DNA of 23,759 nt from positions 1-23,759 of the forward strand of contig CAZFUY010000043.1 in assembly GCA_964522445.1 (NCBI GenBank), written 5' to 3'. The notes beneath the pieces were generated by a model, which searched no databases, was not told the DNA's origin, and saw only the letters and a list, made by a program, of their open reading frames with translations. This DNA is from CAZFUY01 sp964522445 (GTDB taxonomy: Bacteria; Pseudomonadota; Gammaproteobacteria; SZUA-229). Positions 15,899-23,759 of this stretch are shown here, piece after piece. Numbering within the stretch: the first letter of the stretch is position 1; every line of letters begins with the position of its first letter. Position numbers and translations under genes: made by a program.

Positions 15899-18292
15899 AT
15901 GCATCCCTTAATTTCCAGCGCATTTAATGATTTCTCTCGTGGTGATTACAATAAGGCACTAGATGCGGTGCTTTTGTATCTTAATGGCTCACCAGATGAC
16001 ATTGAAGCAAATATGTTATTAGCCGCTATTTACGCAACTAGAAAAGATTATAATAAAGTAATCGATGTGTGTAAGAGTGTATTAAAGCATGATGCTAGTA
16101 ATGAACGTGCACTATATAATATCGCTGTAGCACATAAAATAAGCGGTAATTTTGATAAGTCGAAATCATATGTCGAAGAGTTATTGTCCTCCTCATCTCG
16201 ACATATTCCAGCTAATTTACTATTTTTAGAGTTGTTATTACTTACAAACAATCATGATAGTGTTCCTGATCTTATAAAAAACCTTCAGAATCTGGCGATT
16301 AATGACAATAATGTAATGTTACAGGTAACGGGCTTGCTTGTTAATTACCGTTTATACAGCTTAGCTAAGAATATATTGGTTCGGTTTGATGAATCAATGA
16401 TGCAAAACAAAAAGTTATTAAATGAAGTAAGACGATATCAAGCTCTGATTGCTTTTCATACAGGTATGTATGATGAATCAGAACAATACTTCATGATGAG
16501 TATCAAAAGTAATTCATATGTTGCTGAAAGTTACCATTATTTAGGTAATCTTTTTGATATACGTCTCGAATATCAAAAAGCAATAAAAGCATATCTATCA
16601 GTACTACAGTTCTCTCCGGGTTCTATGAGCACGCGTTTTAACCTGGCACTGCTTTATGAGAAAACGGCTAACTACTTTCAGGCGTTTAATGAACTTATTA
16701 TATGTAAAGATGATTTTGAAACAAATGATCCTTATGTCTCTTTAATTAGAGTTATTGCAAAATTGGGCAAAGAGAGGGTATCTGATGTTGTTTTTAAACA
16801 GATCCTTGTTATTTTAAAAAATAAGAAACTAGATCCATTACCTTTGGCCAAGGTGACGTATGATAATCTTCTTAAGCGGCATGAATTCATTGCCTGTTTA
16901 ATAAGGAAATCAAGAAAGCAAGGTTATACCTTTAGTTTAAAGAATAAAGATGTCGCATTATTAAATAGCTGTAATATCTTAAATTTATATCTTGCGAACA
17001 TATCGAATACTGGTTTTGAGTTTGAAGGTTTTATCCGGCTACTTCGATACAATATGTTGCGTTGCGTAATACAGGAGAAAGATTTTGATTACTCCATTGA
17101 ATTGTGTAGCTCTCTGGCTATTCAGTGCTTTAAATCTGGCTACGTGTACATGGTTTCTGAAGATGAAAAAAAGTATCTGGATGAGCTCATATCATCAATT
17201 GTTGATAGAAAATTAACTGATGATTTAGATGTAAGGCATGTTGCTGTTTTGGCAATGTATCAACCTGTGTTTAGTTTATATAGTAGCATTCCTGATAATA
17301 TCGAGAAAAGATCGGTTTCGCCAGCTTATGGTGAAATGATAAATCAGCAGTATTCTAATATATTAGATGAAATTAAAATAAAGAAGAAGTTGTGTGTTGA
17401 TACCATGATAGCTGATGAGACCTCTACATTAGTGAGAGCAATGTATGAAAACAACCCATACCCCGTTTGGGATCGGATAAATGTACAGATTCCACGTGGA
17501 ATTAACCATACGATCAATGATGTTTCAAATACATTTGATTTTCGTTTAAACAATAATTCTCTGTCAGTTTTAATTGCTGGGTGCGGTACTGGTAAACATG
17601 CAATTCTTAATTCAATGCGAATAGAAAGCTCTGAAGTTCTGGCAATTGACCTAAGCTTATCGAGTCTGGCTTTTGCAAAACGCATGGCAAATTACTATGG
17701 AATAGATAGAATTGAATTTCAACAGTTAGATATTCTTAATGTTTCAGGCCTAGGCCGAAAATTTGACATAATAGAGTCTGTGGGTGTTTTGCATCATATG
17801 GAAGACACATATGAAGGCCTGAAAAGCTTGGTTTCAGTATTAAACAAAGGTGGCTTAATCAATATTGGTTTGTATAGTTCATTAGGAAGAAGGCATATAC
17901 AGGCGGCTAAATTAAAATACCATAATAATGAATCGTTATTAACGGATACCGATATTCGTGATCGACGAAATTCTCTTATCATGGATGATGATGAAGATAT
18001 GGTGAAAAATATTCTGAGTTTTTCTGAGTTTTATAAATTAAATGAATGTAGAGATTTAATATTCCATGAACATGAGTATAATTTTTCACTTACTGAAATT
18101 AAATCAATGTTAAATAGTTTGGATTTAGAGTTTGTTGGTTTTGAATTTACCGATATGGATATTAAGCGAGAATATCAATTGCGATTTCCACATGACACGA
18201 AGTTAACTGATCTTGATAAGTGGGCGGTTTTTGAGGAAGAAAAACCGGATATTTTTTCCAGTATGTATGTTTTCTGGTGTTGTAAAAATTAA
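15899..18292 (+). CDS. TPR protein with C-terminal class I SAM-dependent methyltransferase domain
   Basis: This 797-residue protein has TPR-type helices at 1-100 and again about 180-270 (ESYHYLGNLFDIRLEYQKAI). A helical middle (about 300-500) is not recognised. Then comes the segment MYENNPYPVW (515-524), which I associate with a family of TPR-linked methyltransferases (usually YEENPYPRW), and a Rossmann methyltransferase: motif I VLIAGCGTG (557-565), acidic residue in LAIDLS (D584), DIL (611-613), and the post-motif ESVGVLHHMED (626-636) followed by GGLINIGLYS. It would transfer a methyl group from S-adenosylmethionine; the acceptor is unknown. The ATG has a GAGG site about 12 bases upstream. 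The OGT-like gene follows after 25 bp on the same strand, which suggests an operon. The element at 15579-15812 lies upstream, between this gene and the divergent sulfotransferase operon. Confidence 0.87.
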   Translation: MHPLISSAFNDFSRGDYNKALDAVLLYLNGSPDDIEANMLLAAIYATRKDYNKVIDVCKSVLKHDASNERALYNIAVAHKISGNFDKSKSYVEELLSSSSRHIPANLLFLELLLLTNNHDSVPDLIKNLQNLAINDNNVMLQVTGLLVNYRLYSLAKNILVRFDESMMQNKKLLNEVRRYQALIAFHTGMYDESEQYFMMSIKSNSYVAESYHYLGNLFDIRLEYQKAIKAYLSVLQFSPGSMSTRFNLALLYEKTANYFQAFNELIICKDDFETNDPYVSLIRVIAKLGKERVSDVVFKQILVILKNKKLDPLPLAKVTYDNLLKRHEFIACLIRKSRKQGYTFSLKNKDVALLNSCNILNLYLANISNTGFEFEGFIRLLRYNMLRCVIQEKDFDYSIELCSSLAIQCFKSGYVYMVSEDEKKYLDELISSIVDRKLTDDLDVRHVAVLAMYQPVFSLYSSIPDNIEKRSVSPAYGEMINQQYSNILDEIKIKKKLCVDTMIADETSTLVRAMYENNPYPVWDRINVQIPRGINHTINDVSNTFDFRLNNNSLSVLIAGCGTGKHAILNSMRIESSEVLAIDLSLSSLAFAKRMANYYGIDRIEFQQLDILNVSGLGRKFDIIESVGVLHHMEDTYEGLKSLVSVLNKGGLINIGLYSSLGRRHIQAAKLKYHNNESLLTDTDIRDRRNSLIMDDDEDMVKNILSFSEFYKLNECRDLIFHEHEYNFSLTEIKSMLNSLDLEFVGFEFTDMDIKREYQLRFPHDTKLTDLDKWAVFEEEKPDIFSSMYVFWCCKN

Positions 18293-18317
18293 AGTTCTGG
18301 TTCATTAGAAATAAATT

Positions 18318-20201
18318 ATGTCAATAAAATTAAAAAAGAATGAACTCAAGATTCTACTGCAACAAAATAAAATGGTAGAAGCCAATAAACTTAGTACTGA
18401 ACTTTGTCGTATTTTGCCAAAAAATATTGATATTTGGTTAATGTCAGCAAGCATTAATGCGAGCCTGGGCAACATGGACAGGGTTATTGAATGTTGTCAT
18501 TATGTTATAAAATTACAGCCTGACCACTTGCTGGCACATTATAACCTCGGGCTGGCATATCACACTCTAGGGGATTTTTCTTCTGCGGAAATTTTTTTTA
18601 ATGCAACTTTAAAACTTGATCCTAATATGTATAAAGCACGTGTTGCATTAGGATATGCAATGATAGCACTCGGTCGGCCGGAAGAAGCGATTAAATTGTA
18701 TCATGAGTTGTTAAGTGGGTCAGCTATAAAGCATCTGGATATAGCTTTAAGTGCTAACATAAACTTAAGTCTTGCGCTTAATGCAAAAAGGTGCTTTGTT
18801 GAAGCCGAACAGGCATGTAGACTAGCTCTGGCTATAGAACCAAAATCTATAGAGGCGTTAAATAATCTTGGCGAAGCATTAAAAGAGCAGGGCAAATTAA
18901 ATGATGCTGTTGATGCGTTTAGGACCGCCGTATCTATTAATCCTGATTTTTCAGTTGCACACTCAAATTATTTATTGAATGTTAATTATTTAACAGATAT
19001 TGACCTTAATCAAGTGTATTTAGAATATGTAAAGTGGGGTGAGAGTCATGCTGTTTCTTATGCCGCTGGTAAACATAAACATTCTGATTGTGGCTCTGAC
19101 TCTGAAAAACGTCTTCGTATTGGGTATGTTTCACCTGATTTTCGTGCGCATTCTGTTATTCTTTTTATTGCGGGTGTTGTCGAATCACATAACAGGGAAA
19201 ATGTCGAAGTGTTCTGTTATTCGGATGTTAAATTACCGGATGCTTATACTCAAAAAATAAGTGAAACTTCTGATCATTGGCGTGAAACAAGCCAGCTCAG
19301 TCATGAGCAACTTGCATTATTAATTGCTAAAGATCGTATAGACATTCTTGTTGATTTAACTGGCCATACGGCAAATAATCGATTAATGACTTTTGCGCGA
19401 AAACCTGCGCCGATCCAGGTTACATGGTTGGGTTATCCGAACACAACCGGTTTAAAGGCAATTGATTACCGGTTCACTGATAGATGGGCTGATCCTCCTG
19501 GCATGAGTGACCAGTTAAACACCGAAACCTTAATTCGTATCTCTAATGGTTTTCTTTGTTACGCGCCAATAAGTGACAGTCCGCCGATAAGTGATTTGCC
19601 AATGACAGAAAGTGGCTTTATTACTTTTGCCAGCTTTAATAATAGTTCAAAGATAAATGTTGATGTAATTAAGCTATGGTCATCAATCTTAAGTGGCGTG
19701 AAAGGGTCAAAATTGATATTAAAATCTCCGCAATTTACTGATCCTGTTATAAAACAACGTTATTTAGCATTATTTGAAAGTAATGGTATTGATTCATCGC
19801 GTATAGAAATATATGGGTATATCGCATCAACAATTGAGCATTTAGCTATTTATCAGAAAGTTGATGTAGGGCTTGATCCTTTTCCTTACAATGGAACAAC
19901 CACAACATGTGAAGCATTATGGATGGGGATTCCTGTCGTTGTTCTTACAGGCAATAGTCATGTAAGCCGTGTTGGTGTTAGCTTGTTAAGTAATGTTGGG
20001 TTAACTGAGTTTGTAGCTGAAACTAAAGATGAATATATACGGATTTGTAGTAATCTAGCGAAGTCCCCTGAAAAATTGTTAGAAATTAGAAAAGGAATGC
20101 GATCACGCATGGAAAACTCATCGTTGCTTGATATAGATGGTTTTGTTAGTGATATTGAAAGTGAATATAGAAATATGTGGCGTACATTTTGTAAGTCCTG
20201 A
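18318..20201 (+). CDS. TPR O-GlcNAc-transferase/SPINDLY-like glycosyltransferase (GT41)
   Basis: This 627-residue protein has TPRs at about 5-220 (good units at 72-104 and 178-212), then a GT41 catalytic region. Visible blocks are LRIGYVSPDFRAHSV (266-280, with H278 at the place of the conserved OGT His), LVDLTGHTANNRLMTFARKP (344-363), WLGYPNTTGLKAIDYRFTD (370-388), FASFNNSSKINVDVIKLW (437-454, K445 at the place of the UDP-binding Lys of human OGT), LDPFPYNGTTTTCEALWMG (519-537) and HVSRVGVSLL (548-557). The family moves a sugar (GlcNAc in OGT, fucose in SPINDLY) from a nucleotide sugar to Ser/Thr of proteins, with the TPRs choosing substrates. The donor here cannot be deduced. No signal peptide is seen, so it is probably cytoplasmic. 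It is the second gene after the TPR-methyltransferase (25-bp gap). It converges on the next sulfotransferase gene with only 34 bp between them. Confidence 0.92.
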   Translation: MSIKLKKNELKILLQQNKMVEANKLSTELCRILPKNIDIWLMSASINASLGNMDRVIECCHYVIKLQPDHLLAHYNLGLAYHTLGDFSSAEIFFNATLKLDPNMYKARVALGYAMIALGRPEEAIKLYHELLSGSAIKHLDIALSANINLSLALNAKRCFVEAEQACRLALAIEPKSIEALNNLGEALKEQGKLNDAVDAFRTAVSINPDFSVAHSNYLLNVNYLTDIDLNQVYLEYVKWGESHAVSYAAGKHKHSDCGSDSEKRLRIGYVSPDFRAHSVILFIAGVVESHNRENVEVFCYSDVKLPDAYTQKISETSDHWRETSQLSHEQLALLIAKDRIDILVDLTGHTANNRLMTFARKPAPIQVTWLGYPNTTGLKAIDYRFTDRWADPPGMSDQLNTETLIRISNGFLCYAPISDSPPISDLPMTESGFITFASFNNSSKINVDVIKLWSSILSGVKGSKLILKSPQFTDPVIKQRYLALFESNGIDSSRIEIYGYIASTIEHLAIYQKVDVGLDPFPYNGTTTTCEALWMGIPVVVLTGNSHVSRVGVSLLSNVGLTEFVAETKDEYIRICSNLAKSPEKLLEIRKGMRSRMENSSLLDIDGFVSDIESEYRNMWRTFCKS

Positions 20202-20235
20202 TGACTAGAAGTCTATAGGGGGAAATACTTGATCA

Positions 20236-21984
20236 TTATTTATTAATAGCGTTGATAAGTGGTGTGATAAAGTTCTGGTAGTTTTTCCACCGGTTGGTAG
20301 AGGTTTTATACATCGGTTTTCGAACCTGATTGTAGCTTGGTGTGTTCACTGTTCTTTTATTTTTGTAAAAATGCAGGCACTCGTCCTGCCATTCTAAATT
20401 CAGGTAATTTAATAAAGATTTAATGTTTTCTTCAGGGCTATCCAGAAGTGATTCATATTGTATATTATAAATATCGCTGCTGTAGCTGGTTTCCCAGAAT
20501 GACATTAAATCTTTGTACAAATTGTAATAGTGGCCTAAATTATTTAAGTCGCTTGCATATGGGTGATTAGTATTAAAATTATGAAAATAGATAGAAAGGC
20601 ATGTGTCTAGTGGATTTCTTGAACAGTGTATGATTTTACAATTCTTAAATAATTTTTTTATTAAACCTACATAGATAAAATTATGAGGCATTTTATCTGT
20701 GCAATATTTAAATTCTTCTGAGTTTGTATCAATAGCTTTCAAGTATTCTTGCGCATAGATATTTAGCGTGTTTTCATCTATATTTTTCAAGTAATATGGG
20801 TATTTGTTTTTTTTTCGGTTGGATATTTTATTGGAAATATCGGAAATATATGTAAGTTCACCTGCTCCATAAATATCACTGTGGCTAGCTAAAATCTGCT
20901 CTACTAAAGATGTCCCCGATCTTGGCATGCCAATTATAAAAACAGGTTTATGTGATGGATTGTTGGAAACTGGTGGTTTTATAGATTCATCAGTGCTGAA
21001 GAAATATTTTATACTTTGAAAATATTTTTTATCGACTGTAATATTATATTTCGTATTTCCAGAGTTATTGGCAGACTTATAGTTTTTAAATGCAGAGTTG
21101 TAATTCATTTTCTTATCGTATAAATCTGCAAGTGTAAAGTGTAGTTCACGCGTGTCAGTGGCGGCTAAATGTTTATTCATAAGGCAGCTTTTTATTAACT
21201 TTATGCCTTCTTCCTCTGCACCTAAGCGACTGCAAAGTTTTCCATAAATGAGAGCAATGTCAGTTTGTACTGGTGTTATATCGATAAGTGGTGTTATATA
21301 TTTCATGGCGCGGCCATAATCACCCATTAATTCATAACAGCTAGCTATCGCAGAGTTGGGTTTGGAAGAAGTAATATCAAGTGTTGCAGCATTTTTATAA
21401 TATGATATAGCTACTTTATAATTTCCCTGACTTTGTAGTATTGAACCAAGGTTGTAGTGCGTACTAAAATAGTTGTGATTGACGACCATGGCTTTATTAA
21501 GTAATGGTGTCGCGTTATTGTAGTCACATTTCTCTATATAGATAGATGCCAGGTTATTCAATGTAATATGATCATCCGGGTTTAACTTACAGGCTTCCAG
21601 ATACAGTTTTTCAGCTTGTGTCGAATCTCCGAGGCTCTGATATATATTGCCTAGAGCATTTTTTGCATTACTGTTTTTGGGGTTAATGTTTAATGACTTT
21701 TTCAGTGATTTTACTGATTCAGACAGTTTTCCCAGGTGTTTTTGCGCTATGCCAAGATTATTCCATATTACATCAGAGGACTTGTTGAATCTCAACGCGT
21801 TTTTGAACAGTTTTTCTGCATTTTTATAATCACCTTCCTGACCATAAATTAATGCAAGGGCGTATGTAGACTCAATGCCAGGGTTAATACGATTTATCTG
21901 TTGATAAATACGTTTTGATTCCCTGATATTATTGTTTTGTAGATGTTTGTTAGCTTCTTGCAATAGATGTCTTATATCGTTCAT
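20236..21984 (-). CDS. TPR-sulfotransferase fusion (medium form)
   Basis: This is a 582-residue protein. Residues 1 to about 310 are tandem TPRs (well-formed units at 71-103, 105-137 and 173-204). The sulfotransferase domain has the PAPS loop PVFIIGMPRSGTSLVEQIL (PRSGTS at 354-359), IYGAGEL with E376, CTDKMPHNF (428-436) and SRNPLDTCLSIYF (455-467), plus the shared tail SYNQVRKPMYKTSTNRWKNY. In the PAPS-loop region (SGTSLxxxxLASHxDIxxGE) it resembles eukaryotic tyrosylprotein sulfotransferases. It lies alone on the minus strand between the OGT-like and PRMT-like genes, with divergent transcription from the latter. It is one of the most AT-rich genes in the window; a 60-base sample at 20581-20640 is about one third G+C. 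No signal peptide is seen, and the acceptor is unknown. Confidence 0.88.
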   Translation of the reverse strand: MNDIRHLLQEANKHLQNNNIRESKRIYQQINRINPGIESTYALALIYGQEGDYKNAEKLFKNALRFNKSSDVIWNNLGIAQKHLGKLSESVKSLKKSLNINPKNSNAKNALGNIYQSLGDSTQAEKLYLEACKLNPDDHITLNNLASIYIEKCDYNNATPLLNKAMVVNHNYFSTHYNLGSILQSQGNYKVAISYYKNAATLDITSSKPNSAIASCYELMGDYGRAMKYITPLIDITPVQTDIALIYGKLCSRLGAEEEGIKLIKSCLMNKHLAATDTRELHFTLADLYDKKMNYNSAFKNYKSANNSGNTKYNITVDKKYFQSIKYFFSTDESIKPPVSNNPSHKPVFIIGMPRSGTSLVEQILASHSDIYGAGELTYISDISNKISNRKKNKYPYYLKNIDENTLNIYAQEYLKAIDTNSEEFKYCTDKMPHNFIYVGLIKKLFKNCKIIHCSRNPLDTCLSIYFHNFNTNHPYASDLNNLGHYYNLYKDLMSFWETSYSSDIYNIQYESLLDSPEENIKSLLNYLNLEWQDECLHFYKNKRTVNTPSYNQVRKPMYKTSTNRWKNYQNFITPLINAINK

Positions 21985-22145
21985 CGTATGATATTAGCCT
22001 TGAAATTGATGATCTCAATAATTGTTATAAAATTTATACTTTAAAGTAAGCTGAGTATGAATTTATATTTGTTATTATATGAATAACGTGCTGACACGTC
22101 GTATACTACTAATCATGCACAACTTAAAAATATGGTACATATATC

Positions 22146-23453
22146 TTGAATAAAGAACAAATTATAGCATTAGTTCATAGTGGTGAATTCAAACTTGCAA
22201 AAACGAATTGCCTGAAATTGCTGAAAAAGCAGCCAGGTAATGCGGAACTTGTTTTCTTGCTAGGTAATATTAGCAATAGGACTGGTGACTACACAGAGGC
22301 AATCGAATGTTATTCCAAAGTAATTGAGATCAGACCTGATCTGCCAAGTGCTCATTATAATTTGGGCTGTGCATTTCGAAATATGGGGAAATTTGAAGTA
22401 GCAGTTAATTCAATAAAGAAGGCGGTTGAGTTACAACCCGATCTATTTGAAGCCTGGGATACATTAGGGCTTGTGTACAACCAGCTTAATATGTCACTTG
22501 AAGCTGTTCGGTGTCATAAGAATGCGCTTAGAATAAATCCAAATTATGCGTTAGCGGATGAGAATCTTGCTAAAGCTTATACTGTACTGGTACCTCAATG
22601 GCATTTTCCCATGATGAATGATCTCATTAGAAATGAAGCGTACAACAAGGCTTTGGCGCGTGTGGTAAATAATGGCTCAACTATTTTAGACATTGGTACC
22701 GGATCGGGTCTTTTATCAATGATGGCGGCGAAAGAAGGAGCGAAACATGTTTATGCGTGTGAAATGAATTCGCTTGTAGCTAATAAAGCTGTATCTATTA
22801 TTAAAGCGAATAATTATGATGAGAAAATAACTGTTTTGAATAAAAAATCCACTGATATAAAAGTGGGTGTTGATCTTGCTGAAAAAGCTGACATTTTAGT
22901 TTCAGAGATACTGGATGTAGGCTTGTTGGCAGAGGGTGTTTTAACAACTGTGCAACACGCAAAAAATAACCTTTTGAAAGAGGGGGCGGTTGTTATACCT
23001 GAGGAAGCTGAAGTCTATGGTGTAATTATTGAAAGCCAGGATATCTATAACGAATACCATGTTGGACACGTATCAGGTTTTGATTTGTCTTTATTTAATG
23101 AATTTTCTGTAAAAGAATATATGCAGAAAAAAATTAATGATTTTAATCACAACGAGCTTACAGATATATTCAAATTATTTACTATTAAGCTTGATGGCAG
23201 TGAGGTCAAGCCCGAAAAAATAACCTTGAACGTACCTGTTTTAGTTGGTGGTGCTGCTCATGCGCTGGCATTTTGGTTTAAGGTAAAGCTGTGTGATGAT
23301 ATTTATTTAGATACCGGTCCACACGAAAATAGTTGTTGGATGCAAGCTGTAACATTGCAAGAGAATCCAATAAATTTCAAAAAAGGAGAGCAAGTTACAA
23401 TTGATGCAAGCCATGATTGTAATCGAATATTGATTGAAGCAGTTACAACATAA
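22146..23453 (+). CDS. TPR-fused protein arginine methyltransferase-like enzyme (PRMT7/PRMT9 type)
   Basis: This 435-residue protein starts at a TTG; the only nearby ATG (22132) is out of frame, and no ribosome site is seen. Residues 1-145 are about four TPRs. Then comes QWHFPMMNDLIRNEAYNKAL (151-170), which matches the PRMT 'H-x-x-M-L-x-D-x-x-R-x-x-A-Y-x-x-A' block. Motif I is LDIGTGSGLLSMMAAKEGAK (181-200), followed by VYACEMN with acidic E206. The double-Glu hairpin is SEILDVGLLAEG (253-264, E254 and E263), which binds the arginine guanidinium in PRMTs. A beta-barrel-like C-terminal part contains FWFKV and TGPHENSCWMQ (390-400) at the place of the THW loop. The order TPR then PRMT matches eukaryotic PRMT9. 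The predicted reaction is SAM-dependent methylation of protein arginine, which is rare in bacteria. Mono- versus dimethylation cannot be told. Confidence 0.85.
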   Translation: MNKEQIIALVHSGEFKLAKTNCLKLLKKQPGNAELVFLLGNISNRTGDYTEAIECYSKVIEIRPDLPSAHYNLGCAFRNMGKFEVAVNSIKKAVELQPDLFEAWDTLGLVYNQLNMSLEAVRCHKNALRINPNYALADENLAKAYTVLVPQWHFPMMNDLIRNEAYNKALARVVNNGSTILDIGTGSGLLSMMAAKEGAKHVYACEMNSLVANKAVSIIKANNYDEKITVLNKKSTDIKVGVDLAEKADILVSEILDVGLLAEGVLTTVQHAKNNLLKEGAVVIPEEAEVYGVIIESQDIYNEYHVGHVSGFDLSLFNEFSVKEYMQKKINDFNHNELTDIFKLFTIKLDGSEVKPEKITLNVPVLVGGAAHALAFWFKVKLCDDIYLDTGPHENSCWMQAVTLQENPINFKKGEQVTIDASHDCNRILIEAVTT

Positions 23454-23537
23454 TTCATTATCGTTACCACTCACGGTTGTCACTCTGCTTTGCAAAGATT
23501 TTTCAGTCAATGTAACGGGTGTTTTATAGGCCTGTAT

Positions 23538-23560
23538 AGCCAGTGTTGTCGGCTTTTTTT
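23538..23560 (+). terminator. Possible weak terminator after the PRMT-like gene
   Basis: AGCC (23538-23541) can pair with GGCT (23551-23554) and is followed by a run of T up to 23560. The stem is short, so this is tentative. Confidence 0.4.
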
Positions 23561-23635
23561 ACATGTTAAAGTTTCTACAAGGTGTTTTTGTTGTGTTTGT
23601 TACTATGTTCTTGATTTTAATGTGATTTAAATATT

Positions 23636-23651
23636 TGGCGCAAATAATGCA
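23636..23651 (+). promoter_or_regulatory. Sigma-54-like (-24/-12) promoter before the right-edge gene
   Basis: TGGCGCAAATAATGCA matches the sigma-54 consensus at 14 of 16 positions with correct GG-to-GC spacing. It is 14/16 identical to the promoter of the 910-residue protein gene. It stands 72 bp before a well-formed start codon at 23723. Confidence 0.65.
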
Positions 23652-23722
23652 TTAATATTTCCGAAATAACCTATTATCAATTAAGTAAAGTGTTTAATAA
23701 AAAGCAATCGGAGTTTATAGTA

Positions 23723-23759
23723 ATGGGGTCAGACGATAATAATAAATATAATGGTTCTG
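23723..23759 (+). CDS. Start of an unidentified gene (3' end outside window)
   Basis: The ATG at 23723 has a good ribosome site (GGAG about 9 bases upstream) and opens a frame MGSDDNNKYNGS that runs off the window. Twelve residues are too few to name it. There is no typical signal peptide at the very N-terminus. The sigma-54-like promoter at 23636 suggests that it may belong to the same regulon as the two surface proteins. Confidence 0.55.
   Translation, partial: MGSDDNNKYNGS

Overview
The window looks like a chromosomal segment of an AT-rich, Gram-negative bacterium, most likely an aquatic gammaproteobacterium. The evidence is a FadL/OmpP1-type outer-membrane porin, a PEP-CTERM surface protein with the VPVPAAVWLFGSGLLGL tail common in that class, and the C-terminal end of a sigma-54 activator that resembles PrsR, the regulator of PEP-CTERM systems. 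I cannot assign a genus. No tRNA, rRNA, CRISPR array or prophage was seen.

Left part (1-9746): surface proteins and their regulation. The tail of the PrsR-like activator is followed, on the minus strand, by a secreted cyclophilin-type peptidyl-prolyl isomerase with anchor-type domains, a FadL-family porin, and a 910-residue secreted multidomain protein. On the plus strand lie a decayed YkgJ-type cysteine-cluster gene and a 321-residue PEP-CTERM protein. The 910-residue protein and the PEP-CTERM protein share an N-terminal module. Each has a good -24/-12 (sigma-54) promoter upstream, as expected if the PrsR-type activator controls them. A third sigma-54-like site (23636-23651) precedes a gene that starts at the right edge.

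Right part (10168-23453): seven enzymes, visibly more AT-rich than the PEP-CTERM gene, each with an N-terminal helical/TPR region joined to a different transferase domain. Four carry PAPS-type sulfotransferase domains that resemble tyrosylprotein sulfotransferases. One carries an O-GlcNAc-transferase/SPINDLY (GT41) domain, one a class I SAM methyltransferase domain, and one a PRMT7/PRMT9-like protein arginine methyltransferase domain. A 234-bp MITE-like element lies in the divergent promoter region of this island.

Working model (inference): the island is a set of TPR-guided modification enzymes that sulfate, glycosylate and methylate proteins or surface polymers, located beside sigma-54-controlled PEP-CTERM surface proteins that are candidate substrates. 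The TPR-PRMT gene and the clustering of several eukaryote-like modifier types are the most unusual features.
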